A stretch of DNA of 28,577 nt from Avichristensenella sp031549905 (GCA_031549905.1 JAVBPC010000110.1:1-28577), one strand, 5' to 3'. Positions 1 to 7,631 are shown, numbered from the stretch's first letter. Notes: generated by a model not told the origin, from the letters alone. Program-made: numbers and translations.

Positions 1-537
1 AACGTCATCACGGGCCTGATCAAGGCGAACGTGCCGTCGAGAATTGCGTTCCGCGTCGCATCGCAGATTGATTCCCGCATCATCCTGGATGCCAACGGCG
101 CGGAAAAACTGCTGGGCAAGGGCGATATGCTGTTCGCGCAAACCGGCGCGAACCGGATGGTGCGCGTGCAGGGCTGTTTCGTGTCCGACACAGAAGTCAA
201 AGAGGTCACCGACTACATCAAGGCGCGCCATCAGACCGAGTATAAGCAGGAAATCATTGAGGCGCTGGATACGCCGGAAGAAGACGGCGGCGGCACGGAT
301 GAGGACCTGAACGATGCGGGCGGCGATGCGCTGTTCCAGCAGGCGGTGGAGATGGCGGTGGAGGCCGGACAGATTTCCATTAGCATGCTGCAAAGGCGGC
401 TGCGCGTGGGCTATGCCAGGGCCGGCCGGTTGATCGATGATATGGCAAAGCGCAACTTGATCGGCCAAGCGGAAGGGTCAAAGCCGCGCGAGGTGCTGAT
501 TACGCCGGAAGATGTGCGCCTGCTGTTCAAAAAATAG
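1..537 (+). CDS. ftsK: DNA translocase FtsK/SpoIIIE, C-terminal part (5' truncated by window)
   Basis: The reading frame is open from base 1 and ends with TAG at 535-537, giving 178 visible residues. The first residues (VITGLIKANVPSRIAFRVAS, then QIDSRIILD and GAEKLLGKGDMLF) are the hallmark end of the RecA-like motor of FtsK/SpoIIIE DNA pumps. An acidic linker follows, then a winged-helix gamma domain (FQQAVEMAVEAGQISISMLQ onward, ending near LITPEDVRLLF) that in this family reads the polarity sequences orienting translocation. These septum-bound ATPases move chromosomal DNA through the division or sporulation septum. The N-terminal membrane domain and the Walker A motif lie outside the window, so vegetative FtsK and sporulation SpoIIIE cannot be told apart. 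A GTG at 31 is internal and not a real start. Confidence 0.95.
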   Translation, partial: NVITGLIKANVPSRIAFRVASQIDSRIILDANGAEKLLGKGDMLFAQTGANRMVRVQGCFVSDTEVKEVTDYIKARHQTEYKQEIIEALDTPEEDGGGTDEDLNDAGGDALFQQAVEMAVEAGQISISMLQRRLRVGYARAGRLIDDMAKRNLIGQAEGSKPREVLITPEDVRLLFKK

Positions 538-556
538 CGCGCGGGCAAATTTCTGC

Positions 557-585
557 TTGACAATGCTTGCCACCGTGGGTATACT
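557..585 (+). promoter_or_regulatory. sigma-A promoter of the hisS-aspS operon
   Basis: A perfect -35 (TTGACA, 557-562) and a near-perfect -10 (TATACT, 580-585) are separated by 17 bp. The expected start is near 592, which places the whole T-box leader in the transcript. It lies 20 bp after the ftsK stop codon. Confidence 0.9.
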
Positions 586-591
586 GCCTTC

Positions 592-740
592 TTGTAGGCA
601 ATGATGGGCGTGACGACCCCGGAGTCTCCGCTGGAAACAGCGGCGCGGCGCAGCGATACGGCGCATTGAGGGGCGATGAAAGTCGCCTGAACATTGGGTG
701 GCACCACGGCCTTCCGTCCCATTTGGCGGAAGGTCTTTTT
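592..740 (+). ncRNA. T-box riboswitch leader of hisS-aspS
   Basis: The leader carries the conserved T-box bulge sequence (GGGTGGCACCACGG, 696-709) preceded by a small stem III-like hairpin (672-676 with 683-687). It is followed by an intrinsic terminator (708-740). The base of stem I is CAATG (599-603) pairing with CATTG (664-668), and the apical hairpin is CCGCTG-GAAA-CAGCGG (628-643). Uncharged tRNA should stabilise the antiterminator and permit transcription of the synthetase genes. The acceptor-pairing bases are TGGC (699-702), which fit a tRNA ending GCCA. That is expected for tRNA-Asp (discriminator G), not tRNA-His (discriminator C). The specifier codon is not resolved: GAT at 655-657 sits on the expected 3' side of stem I, and GAC occurs at 612-614 and 615-617. 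Stem I is only about 70 nt, shorter than usual. Confidence 0.88.
708..740 (+). terminator. T-box-controlled intrinsic terminator
   Basis: A nine-pair stem joins 708-716 to 727-735 and is followed by TTTTT at 736-740. Its 5' arm overlaps the end of the T-box sequence, so antiterminator and terminator are mutually exclusive, as required for a transcriptional T-box. Confidence 0.9.
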
Positions 741-761
741 GCATCCACAAGGAGGAGTTTT

Positions 762-2027
762 ATGCTAACACAAGCGCCCAAAGGCACCCGTGATGTGCTG
801 CCAAAGGATAGCTACCGCTGGCAGGCGATCGAGGCCGTATACCGTGAAATCACCGCGCGCGCGGGTTTCCGCGAGGTGAGGACCCCCGTGTTTGAGCACA
901 CAGAGCTGTTCATGCGCGGTGTGGGGGACACAACCGACATCGTGCAGAAGGAAATGTACACCTTTGATGACAAGGGCGGGCGTTCCATTACGCTGAAGCC
1001 GGAAGGCACGGCGGGCGCAGTGCGCGCGCTGGTAGAGCACAGCCTGTATGCGGGCGTGCTGCCGGTAAAGATGTTTTACCTAAATTCCCCGATTTTCCGG
1101 TATGAAAGCCCGCAATCGGGCCGCTTTCGCGAACACCACCAGTTTGGCTGTGAGGTATTCGGCGCGGCGGAACCGACGTGCGACGCGGAGGTTATCTCCA
1201 TTGTGATCGATGCGCTGACTGCGCTGGGGCTCAATAATCTTGTTGTGAAGATCAACTCCATCGGCTGCCCGGAATGCCGAAAAACATACCATGAGGCACT
1301 GCGCGCGTTCCTTGCACCTAAACTGCCCAGTATGTGTCAAAACTGCCATACGCGGTTTGAGAAAAACCCGCTGCGCATATTGGACTGCAAGGTGGAATCC
1401 TGTCAGGCCCAGTTGGCCAATGTGCCGGAAACACTGGACTACCTGTGTGATGACTGCCGCAATCATTTTGAGGGTCTGAAAGCCGCGCTGAGCGCGGTTG
1501 GCATTGCCTATGAAGTGGACCCACGAATTGTGCGCGGGTTGGATTATTACACCCGCACCGTGTTTGAGGTTCATATGAAAACAGAAACCAGTTCCCTGGC
1601 AGTTTGCGGCGGCGGCCGGTATGATATGCTGGTGGAGCAGCTGGGCGGGCCGTCTCTGCCGGGCATGGGCTTTGGCCTTGGCACAGAGCGGCTGCTGATG
1701 CTGCTGGAGCAGCAGGGCCTGACGCCGCCGGAGCCTTGCCTGTTTGATGCGTACATTGCCGCGCTGGGCCAGGAAGCAAGGCTTCCCGCGCTCAGGCTGA
1801 CGCAGGACCTCCGCCACGCCGGGTTCAAGGTGGACATGGATCACCAGGCCAGAAGCCTGAAAGCGCAGTTCAAAAGCGCGGACAAGTTTGCAGCGCCGTG
1901 CGTGATCATCGTGGGCGGGGATGAACTGGCGCGTGGCGCCATTCGCGTGCGCGATATGGAGACCAAGGAAGAAAAAGAAATGCCGCTGGATAGCGCGGCT
2001 GATTATTTGGCAAGCAGGAAGGGGTAA
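762..2027 (+). CDS. hisS: Histidyl-tRNA synthetase
   Basis: Class II aminoacyl-tRNA synthetase of 421 residues, the usual length for bacterial HisRS, which charges tRNA-His in the cytoplasm. Visible signatures are the N-terminal KGTRDVLP, motif 2 (FRYESPQSGRFREHHQFGCE, residues 112-131), the HisRS-specific RGLDYYTRTVFEV (258-270), GGGRYD (283-288) and motif 3 (GFGLGTERLLM, 303-313). The insertion domain holds four Cys pairs or near-pairs (C169/C172, C192/C195, C209/C214, C229/C232). The frame extends upstream into the T-box, but the ATG at 762 is chosen because AGGAGG-type bases at 750-755 sit at the right distance and the protein then starts with the family N-terminus. It is followed after 5 nt by aspS, and the T-box leader controls both. 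Confidence 0.97.
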   Translation: MLTQAPKGTRDVLPKDSYRWQAIEAVYREITARAGFREVRTPVFEHTELFMRGVGDTTDIVQKEMYTFDDKGGRSITLKPEGTAGAVRALVEHSLYAGVLPVKMFYLNSPIFRYESPQSGRFREHHQFGCEVFGAAEPTCDAEVISIVIDALTALGLNNLVVKINSIGCPECRKTYHEALRAFLAPKLPSMCQNCHTRFEKNPLRILDCKVESCQAQLANVPETLDYLCDDCRNHFEGLKAALSAVGIAYEVDPRIVRGLDYYTRTVFEVHMKTETSSLAVCGGGRYDMLVEQLGGPSLPGMGFGLGTERLLMLLEQQGLTPPEPCLFDAYIAALGQEARLPALRLTQDLRHAGFKVDMDHQARSLKAQFKSADKFAAPCVIIVGGDELARGAIRVRDMETKEEKEMPLDSAADYLASRKG

Positions 2028-2032
2028 TCATC

Positions 2033-3817
2033 ATGCTGGAGAGTTGGCAGCGCACCGGGATGTGCGGGGCGATCAGCGAAGCGCAGGTAGGGGAAACGGT
2101 CACATTGAACGGCTGGGTGCAGCGCACCCGTAACCTTGGCGGCGTGATCTTCGTTTGGCTGCGCGACCGTGCGGGCATTGTGCAGGCGGTGTTTAACACC
2201 GAAACCTGCGACGCAGAAACGTTTGCGATCGGTGAGGCGCTGCGCGGCGAATATGTCGTGGCAGTGCAGGGCGTTGTTTCAAAGCGCGCCGAAAAGGATA
2301 TAAACAAAGAGATGGAAACCGGCCGCGTGGAAATCATCGTGAAGGCCGCGAAGTTGCTCAACAGCGCCGTGACGCCGCCCATCTACATTGATGACAATGC
2401 GCAGGAAAACGAGACGGTGCGCCTCAAATACCGGTATCTTGACCTTCGCCGCCCCAGCATGCAGAAAACGCTGCGCCTGCGCCATCAGGTGATTTCCGCC
2501 ATCCACCGCCATATGGATGATACCGGCTTTACCGAAGTGGAGACACCGATCCTGACCAAGTCCACGCCCGAAGGCGCGCGCGATTTTCTGGTGCCCAGCC
2601 GCCTGCACCTCGGCACATTCTACGCGCTGCCGCAGTCGCCGCAGATCTACAAGCAGCTGCTGATGCTGGCGGGATTTGACCGCTACTACCAGGTAGCCCG
2701 CTGCTTCCGCGATGAGGACAGCCGCGCCGACCGCCAGCCGGAGTTCACGCAGGTGGACGTGGAGATGTCCTTTGTAAAGCCGCAAGACGTGCAAACCGTG
2801 ATCGAAGGCGCGTTTGCCCGCGTTTTCAAGGAAACCAAGGGGATTGACCTTCAGCTGCCGCTGCCACGGATGACATGGCGGCAGGCGATGGACAATTACG
2901 GCAGCGACAAGCCGGATACGCGTTTCGGCATGCAGCTTTGCGACGTGACGGAAACGGTTCGCGAATGCGGATTCTCCGTGTTTGAGGGCGCGCCTTCCGT
3001 TCGCGGCATGAACGCCAAGGGCGGCGCGGCCCTTTCCCGCAAGGAGATTGACGCGCTGGGCGAGCTTGCCAAGACATATCATGCCAAGGGTCTTGCTTGG
3101 CTGACGATTGATGCCGAAGGGCAGATCAAGGGTTCTTTTATCAAATTCCTAAAGCCCAAAGCGCAGGCCGCACTGCTTGAAAAGATGGGAGCGGAACCCG
3201 GCGACGCGCTGTTCTTCGTCGCCGACAAGGCCGATACCGCGCTGACCGCGCTGGGTCAGGTGCGTTTGGCGCTGGGCCGCAAGTTTAACCTGATGAACCC
3301 CGAACAGTACAACCTGTTCTGGGTCACGGAATTCCCGCTGCTGGAATGGGATGAGGAAGGCGGCCGCTTCCTGGCGATGCATCACCCGTTCACCAGCCCC
3401 ATGGATGAGGACGACCAGTACATGGAGACCGATCCCGGCCGTGTGCGCGCAAAAGCGTACGATCTGGTGCTCAACGGCATCGAGATGGGCTCCGGCTCCA
3501 TCCGCATCCACGACAGCGCGCTGCAGGAGCGCATGTTCCGGCTGCTAGGATTTACCAAAGAGCAGGCGTGGAGCCGTTTCGGCTTCCTGCTGGAAGCGTT
3601 CCAGTACGGTACGCCGCCGCATGGCGGGTTCGCGTTCGGCGTGGACCGGCTGGTGATGATGCTGACCGGCAAAGAAAGCCTGCGCGATGTCATCGCGTTC
3701 CCGAAGGTGCAGAACGCATCCTGCCTGATGATGGCAACACCTTCGCGCGTATCCGAAGATCAACTGGAGATGCTAAAGATACAATCGCTGGCGGATTTGG
3801 CGGAGGACGGTCAATAG
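2033..3817 (+). CDS. aspS: Aspartyl-tRNA synthetase
   Basis: A 594-residue bacterial-type class II AspRS. It has an N-terminal OB-fold anticodon-binding domain (about residues 15-105), the catalytic core with motif 2 (CFRDEDSRADRQPEFTQVDV), a GAD insertion in the middle (around 280-410), and the C-terminal active-site segment (GIEMGSGSIRIHD and motif 3 AFGVDRLVMMLTG). It attaches aspartate to tRNA-Asp; whether it also charges tRNA-Asn cannot be decided here. Its AGGAAGGGG ribosome site lies at the hisS 3' end, so the two are translated from one message. Sharing the T-box with hisS is a common arrangement in Bacillota. Confidence 0.97.
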   Translation: MLESWQRTGMCGAISEAQVGETVTLNGWVQRTRNLGGVIFVWLRDRAGIVQAVFNTETCDAETFAIGEALRGEYVVAVQGVVSKRAEKDINKEMETGRVEIIVKAAKLLNSAVTPPIYIDDNAQENETVRLKYRYLDLRRPSMQKTLRLRHQVISAIHRHMDDTGFTEVETPILTKSTPEGARDFLVPSRLHLGTFYALPQSPQIYKQLLMLAGFDRYYQVARCFRDEDSRADRQPEFTQVDVEMSFVKPQDVQTVIEGAFARVFKETKGIDLQLPLPRMTWRQAMDNYGSDKPDTRFGMQLCDVTETVRECGFSVFEGAPSVRGMNAKGGAALSRKEIDALGELAKTYHAKGLAWLTIDAEGQIKGSFIKFLKPKAQAALLEKMGAEPGDALFFVADKADTALTALGQVRLALGRKFNLMNPEQYNLFWVTEFPLLEWDEEGGRFLAMHHPFTSPMDEDDQYMETDPGRVRAKAYDLVLNGIEMGSGSIRIHDSALQERMFRLLGFTKEQAWSRFGFLLEAFQYGTPPHGGFAFGVDRLVMMLTGKESLRDVIAFPKVQNASCLMMATPSRVSEDQLEMLKIQSLADLAEDGQ

Positions 3818-3826
3818 GAGGAACCC

Positions 3827-4252
3827 ATGGTACGGATCGGCGAAGTGGTGGAAAAGACGGGCGATGTGCTGTCCGTCGTGTTTGAAAGGCCTGAGGCGTG
3901 CACGCACTGCAGCGGCTGCGATATGAAGCAGCATTGCACCCGGATTGATATCCGGGGCGAAGCTGAGGTGGGCGACACGATTGAGGTGGACATGCCCGAA
4001 AAGAACGTGCTGGGCGCGACGGCCATCGCGTACATTGTGCCGCTGGCAGCGTTGATTGCGGGGCTGCTGCTTGGCGTGGCGCTGCATGGGCCGCTTAGCA
4101 TTGCGATGAACAGCAACCTGTTTTGCGCGTTGACAGGCATTGCGGCGTTTGCTGTAGGGCTGCTGGTAGTGTGGATGATCGACAAGAGCCTTCGCGGCAA
4201 GCAAGGCTGGGAGCCGCGCGTGGTAACGGTGCATAAGAAGAAGGCCGAATGA
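3827..4252 (+). CDS. RseC/MucC-family Fe-S membrane protein
   Basis: A 141-residue protein matching the RseC/MucC (SoxR-reducing system RseC) family. A cytoplasmic N-terminal beta-rich part carries four cysteines in a C-x2-C-x2-C-x5-C pattern (C25, C28, C31, C37), typical of the family and able to hold an Fe-S centre. Two membrane segments follow (roughly residues 62-84 and 93-117), then a basic tail. The start ATG has AGGAGG five bases upstream, overlapping the aspS stop codon. In proteobacteria RseC works with the Rnf/Rsx electron-transfer complex, and clostridial homologues are usually unexplored. Its position between aspS and trxA suggests a redox housekeeping role, which is inference from context only. 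Confidence 0.85.
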   Translation: MVRIGEVVEKTGDVLSVVFERPEACTHCSGCDMKQHCTRIDIRGEAEVGDTIEVDMPEKNVLGATAIAYIVPLAALIAGLLLGVALHGPLSIAMNSNLFCALTGIAAFAVGLLVVWMIDKSLRGKQGWEPRVVTVHKKKAE

Positions 4253-4289
4253 TTACGATAGACAATGGAAGGAAAAGGAGGTTTGTTAC

Positions 4290-4613
4290 ATGTCACAGTG
4301 GGTTCGTGAAGTGAATGAACAGGATTTTGAGCAGGCGGTGCAAGGCGCGAAAGTGACCCTTGTAGACTTTTGGGCGCCTTGGTGCGGCCCTTGCCGCATG
4401 GTTGCCCCGCATGTGGAGGCCGTGGCGGAAAAGATGGATGGCGAGGCGGCGTTTCTGAAAGTGAACGTGGATGACAATCAGGGATTGGCGCAGCGCTACG
4501 GTGTGATGAGCATTCCCACACTCGTCGTGTTTAAGGATGGCGCGGAGGCAACGCGCATGGTCGGCGCAAGAGGCCGCGCGGATATTGAAAGCGCCGTGCG
4601 CGAGTGGATTTGA
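4290..4613 (+). CDS. trxA: Thioredoxin
   Basis: A 107-residue classical thioredoxin with the redox motif WCGPC (residues 31-35, cysteines 32 and 35) and the cis-proline loop (SIPTLVVF, P76). It reduces disulfides on cytoplasmic proteins, drawing electrons from thioredoxin reductase, which is not in the window. AAGGAGG lies just upstream of the ATG. It is the last gene of the hisS operon: 37 bp after the RseC-like gene and directly before a strong terminator. There is no signal peptide, so it is cytoplasmic. Confidence 0.96.
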   Translation: MSQWVREVNEQDFEQAVQGAKVTLVDFWAPWCGPCRMVAPHVEAVAEKMDGEAAFLKVNVDDNQGLAQRYGVMSIPTLVVFKDGAEATRMVGARGRADIESAVREWI

Positions 4614-4638
4614 CCGCATAACACCTTTCGTTTCAATG

Positions 4639-4676
4639 GACCCATCCCGCGCAAGATCGCGCAGGGTGGGTCTTTT
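4639..4676 (+). terminator. Intrinsic terminator after trxA
   Basis: A 13-pair stem with one mismatch (4639-4652 with 4659-4672, loop AAGATC) is followed by TTTT. It ends the hisS-aspS-rseC-trxA unit. Confidence 0.9.
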
Positions 4677-4697
4677 GCATGAAACGCTGCATTCCGA

Positions 4698-4726
4698 TTG
4701 ACAAAATGCATGGCGTGTATTATACT
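4698..4726 (+). promoter_or_regulatory. sigma-A promoter of marR-hydrolase operon
   Basis: TTGACA (4698-4703) and TATACT (4721-4726) are separated by exactly 17 bp, a near-consensus and therefore strong promoter, as expected for a gene held down by a repressor. Confidence 0.92.
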
Positions 4727-4735
4727 TTGCGCAAC

Positions 4736-4762
4736 AATATATTATCCAGCGTATAATATATT
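4736..4762 (+). promoter_or_regulatory. Perfect palindrome at transcription start, probable MarR operator
   Basis: AATATATTAT (4736-4745) and its exact reverse complement ATAATATATT (4753-4762) are separated by 7 bp. The site starts a few bases past the predicted transcription start, where a bound dimeric winged-helix regulator would block polymerase. A second inverted pair, CCAGCG (4746-4751) with CGCTGG (4773-4778), overlaps it and could form a hairpin in the leader RNA. Confidence 0.75.
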
Positions 4763-4805
4763 TTCTCCACTGCGCTGGAAATATTGCCAGAGGAGAAATT
4801 ACAGC

Positions 4806-5339
4806 GTGAAACTGGAATGGATGGGCGAATACCGCGACATCATCGAGCAGTTGATGAAATACTGCAATGTGTACGCATCCGTCTATTCAAAAGAGTTTTC
4901 CATGGGGGCGGCCGTGCCGTTTTCTTTTGCGCAGATCCAGGTGGTGGAATATCTGCTGGAAAATGAAGATGTCCATCAAAACATGATGACCATTGCGCAG
5001 CGGCTTGGTATAACGTATTCGACGTTCGCAAAGATTGTTGCACGCCTTGTGAAGAAAGGATTTCTGGAAAAGTTTCACGCGCTGGGAAACCGCAAGGATG
5101 TAATCGTCCGGGTATCGGACCTGGGGCGAAACATATACGCGCAATACGCCCAGTTCATCAAGAAAAATCACTTTTTGCCCATGTTTGAGGCGCTGGACAG
5201 AGTTCCCAGGGAAAACCTTCCGGATATCGCCGCGATGCTTTGCGCGGGGCTGACGAAACCCGCCGAAACACAGGATGAAAAGCTGCCCATCCTGGTGCCG
5301 ATCACGAAAAAGAAACAGAAGCCGAAACACCCCGGTTGA
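4806..5339 (+). CDS. MarR-family transcriptional regulator
   Basis: A 177-residue winged-helix regulator of the MarR type. The DNA-binding region is visible as FAQIQVVEYLLE, MMTIAQRLGITYSTFAKIVARLVKKGFLEK and the wing GNRKDVIVRVSDLGRNIY (about residues 45-120). Helical dimerisation segments flank it and the tail is basic. The start is GTG at 4806, chosen because AGAGGAGA (4789-4796) is 9 nt away. An in-frame ATG at 4821 lacks a suitable site, and the upstream ATG at 4698 lies inside the promoter. A perfect palindrome sits at the transcription start, so autorepression is likely. The hydrolase gene 64 bp downstream is the probable co-regulated target. The ligand is unknown. Confidence 0.9.
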   Translation: MKLEWMGEYRDIIEQLMKYCNVYASVYSKEFSMGAAVPFSFAQIQVVEYLLENEDVHQNMMTIAQRLGITYSTFAKIVARLVKKGFLEKFHALGNRKDVIVRVSDLGRNIYAQYAQFIKKNHFLPMFEALDRVPRENLPDIAAMLCAGLTKPAETQDEKLPILVPITKKKQKPKHPG

Positions 5340-5374
5340 TTCCGGCAACACCTGCTCCGTGTTTGCCGGTCAAC
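5335..5374 (+). other. Intercistronic hairpin between marR and the hydrolase
   Basis: GTTGA(5335-5339)-CCGGCAA-CAC pairs with GTG-TTGCCGG-TCAAC (ending 5374) with small bulges, straddling the marR stop codon. No T-run follows, so it is more likely an mRNA processing or stabilising element than a terminator. Confidence 0.55.
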
Positions 5375-5403
5375 ATACATCACAACCATGGGGGAGAATT
5401 CAC

Positions 5404-7536
5404 ATGAAAAAAGGGTTATCATGGCTCAAAAAACCCCAGGGAATCTTGGCGATTGCGCTGATCCTGATCGTCGTGGGCAGCCTGTTCGCCGGTATGTTCA
5501 ACACATCTCTATATCAGGTGAAGGTCACGGAGATCGAGTTTGAAACCGAACGCGGCACGCTCAACGGGCTGCTCTACATGCCCAAGGGCGCCGGCGCGGA
5601 TGACCCCCGACCGGTCATCGTGATGACGCACGGCTACCTGAACACCAAGGAAATGCAGGATGCCCCCGCCATCGAAATGTCCAGACGCGGGTACATCGTG
5701 CTGGCGCTGGATATGTACGACCACGGCGATTCCCGCTGGGCGGCGGATATCGCGGCGGGCGCTCAGTTCGGCACATTCTGGGTCTATTCCCAGTTTGACG
5801 CCGCCAGCTACATCTACCAGCAGCCGTACACCCTCAAGGATGAAAACGGCAATGCATACATCGCGGTTAGCGGACATTCCATGGGCGGCTTCTCCAGCTT
5901 TGTGGCGCTGTACATGGATGAAATGCAGTCCCTTGCCACCGGTTACCGCATGATCTATGCGGGCATTCCCGTTGGCGCGGACCTGTCTTACGCCGCGATG
6001 GTTGCCCCGCGGGATCAGATGCTGGCCGCGTTCGGCAGCCGCACGGTGGGCAACATCGGCGCGCACTATGATGAGTTCTTCTTCGGCAAGTCCGACGCCG
6101 AAAAGACGGATGCCGAAAAGGCCGTCAAAGGCAGCGTGGTGTACAAGGATTATCCCGCCACGATCGCGGGCAAAGCTTTCCTTGGCATCCCCGCAGACGG
6201 CGAGGCCGGCGTAGAGCAGACGTTCTACACCGTTGAATCCGGCGATCTGATCGTCAGCGAAGCGGTGGTACGCGAATCGCAAACTGGCGAGCGCATCATT
6301 TATACGCCCAACCAGACGCACCCGTGGAACCATTTTTCTGCCACAACCACAAAAGATCTGATCAACTTCTACACGCACGCGTTTGAAGGCGTCCGCCCGG
6401 CCTCGATGACCAATGCGACGCTTGCCTCCACCAACCAGGTTTGGCAGTGGAAAGAATTCTTCAACTGCGTGGCGCTGATCGGCTTCTTCCTGCTGATTGT
6501 GCCGGTTGCGATGTTGCTGTTGAAGCTGCCTTTCTTCAAGAAATCCGTCACGGAAGAGGTTGCGCCGGTGTTGGCCCCCAAGACTCCCTGGCAAAGCCTG
6601 GCCGGTTGGATCGGCATCCTGGCGGGCGCGCTGATTCCCGCACTGCTCTTCCCGGCGCTGATGGATAAGGCATCCGCATCGCTTACGACGCTAAGCCACC
6701 ATGCGTGCGCGCTGGGCGTACTCGGTATCATCATCGCGATCATCGGCTTTGCCGCCAAGGATAAAGGCGCCGCAAAGACGAACCGCAGCTTTGCGTTCGG
6801 CGGCATCGCGCTGGCAGTATCTACCGCGCTGATTTACCTGCTGTTCACAAACGCGTCCTCCATCGTGAAGCTGAGCGGCTACTTCAACGAGCCGACCGTC
6901 AACCAGGTCGCTTACTGGGCGCTGTTCAGCGGACTGCTGACGCTGCTGATCACCTCCGGCTTCTATTTCTTCCAGAAGAGGCCGCAGGGCACGGAATTCG
7001 TTTCCTACGGCGTGCGCTTTAACGTGGTGGCCATCGTGGCCAGCCTATGCACCGCCGTGGTGACGGTTGCGGCGGGCTATGCCGTGCTGTTTGCTACGCA
7101 GGCGATCTTCGGTGTGGACTATCGCATCTGGACGCTGGCCGTGCGCACGTTCAAGATCGAGCATGTGTGGACCGCGCTGCGCTACATGCCCATCTTCCTG
7201 GTGTACTACTTCTTCAACGCCATCGCCATCAACGCGAACACCCGCGAGCGCAAAGGCGGCGCGTGGATCGCGGCGCTGATGAACGTGGCGGGCCTGATCC
7301 TGTGGCTTGGCTACCAGTATATCAAGCTGTTCAATACCGGCGTTGCCGCGTACCCGACGCAGGCGCTCAACGGAATCCTGCTGGTCGCGCTGGTGCCCTG
7401 CCTGGCGATCGCCGGCGTGTACGCCAGAAAGCTTGCGCAGAAGACCAACAACGTCTGGCTGGCCGCGTTCATCAACACAATTCTATTTACGATGATCACC
7501 GCCGCCAACACCGCGATGTTCTGGAACATGGTATAA
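5404..7536 (+). CDS. Membrane-anchored alpha/beta hydrolase with polytopic C-terminal domain
   Basis: A 710-residue protein. A single N-terminal membrane segment (about residues 14-31) precedes a probably extracytoplasmic alpha/beta hydrolase domain (about 40-330). This has the oxyanion-side motif VIVMTHGYLN (71-80), the nucleophile elbow GHSMGG (Ser159) and a late His-rich segment THPWNHF (His306/His310) as candidate catalytic histidine. From about residue 355 to the end roughly ten hydrophobic helices follow. The substrate cannot be named. Esterase, lipase, peptidase or acyltransferase chemistry are all possible. The start ATG at 5404 has GGGGGAGA just before it, and the frame upstream overlaps marR. 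It is paired with the MarR gene and followed by a terminator. Two-part proteins of this size are unusual for the hydrolase fold, which normally needs about 300 residues. Confidence 0.85.
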   Translation: MKKGLSWLKKPQGILAIALILIVVGSLFAGMFNTSLYQVKVTEIEFETERGTLNGLLYMPKGAGADDPRPVIVMTHGYLNTKEMQDAPAIEMSRRGYIVLALDMYDHGDSRWAADIAAGAQFGTFWVYSQFDAASYIYQQPYTLKDENGNAYIAVSGHSMGGFSSFVALYMDEMQSLATGYRMIYAGIPVGADLSYAAMVAPRDQMLAAFGSRTVGNIGAHYDEFFFGKSDAEKTDAEKAVKGSVVYKDYPATIAGKAFLGIPADGEAGVEQTFYTVESGDLIVSEAVVRESQTGERIIYTPNQTHPWNHFSATTTKDLINFYTHAFEGVRPASMTNATLASTNQVWQWKEFFNCVALIGFFLLIVPVAMLLLKLPFFKKSVTEEVAPVLAPKTPWQSLAGWIGILAGALIPALLFPALMDKASASLTTLSHHACALGVLGIIIAIIGFAAKDKGAAKTNRSFAFGGIALAVSTALIYLLFTNASSIVKLSGYFNEPTVNQVAYWALFSGLLTLLITSGFYFFQKRPQGTEFVSYGVRFNVVAIVASLCTAVVTVAAGYAVLFATQAIFGVDYRIWTLAVRTFKIEHVWTALRYMPIFLVYYFFNAIAINANTRERKGGAWIAALMNVAGLILWLGYQYIKLFNTGVAAYPTQALNGILLVALVPCLAIAGVYARKLAQKTNNVWLAAFINTILFTMITAANTAMFWNMV

Positions 7537-7547
7537 CACAATGGTAA

Positions 7548-7591
7548 AGAGCTGGGCCTGTTGTGAATAGCGCAGGCCCGGCTCTTTTTTT
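7548..7591 (+). terminator. Intrinsic terminator after the hydrolase gene
   Basis: A 13-pair stem (7548-7560 with 7573-7585, one G-T pair) is followed by an uninterrupted T tract to 7591. Confidence 0.93.
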
Positions 7592-7631
7592 CAATTTGAG
7601 CATATACAAACCAAAGATTTACCGTATAAAC

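Noticed and set aside
1080..1844. Long minus-strand frame (254 codons) opposite hisS
   Set aside because: It is a shadow of hisS: it has no recognisable family and no ribosome site, and the plus-strand frame carries all HisRS motifs.
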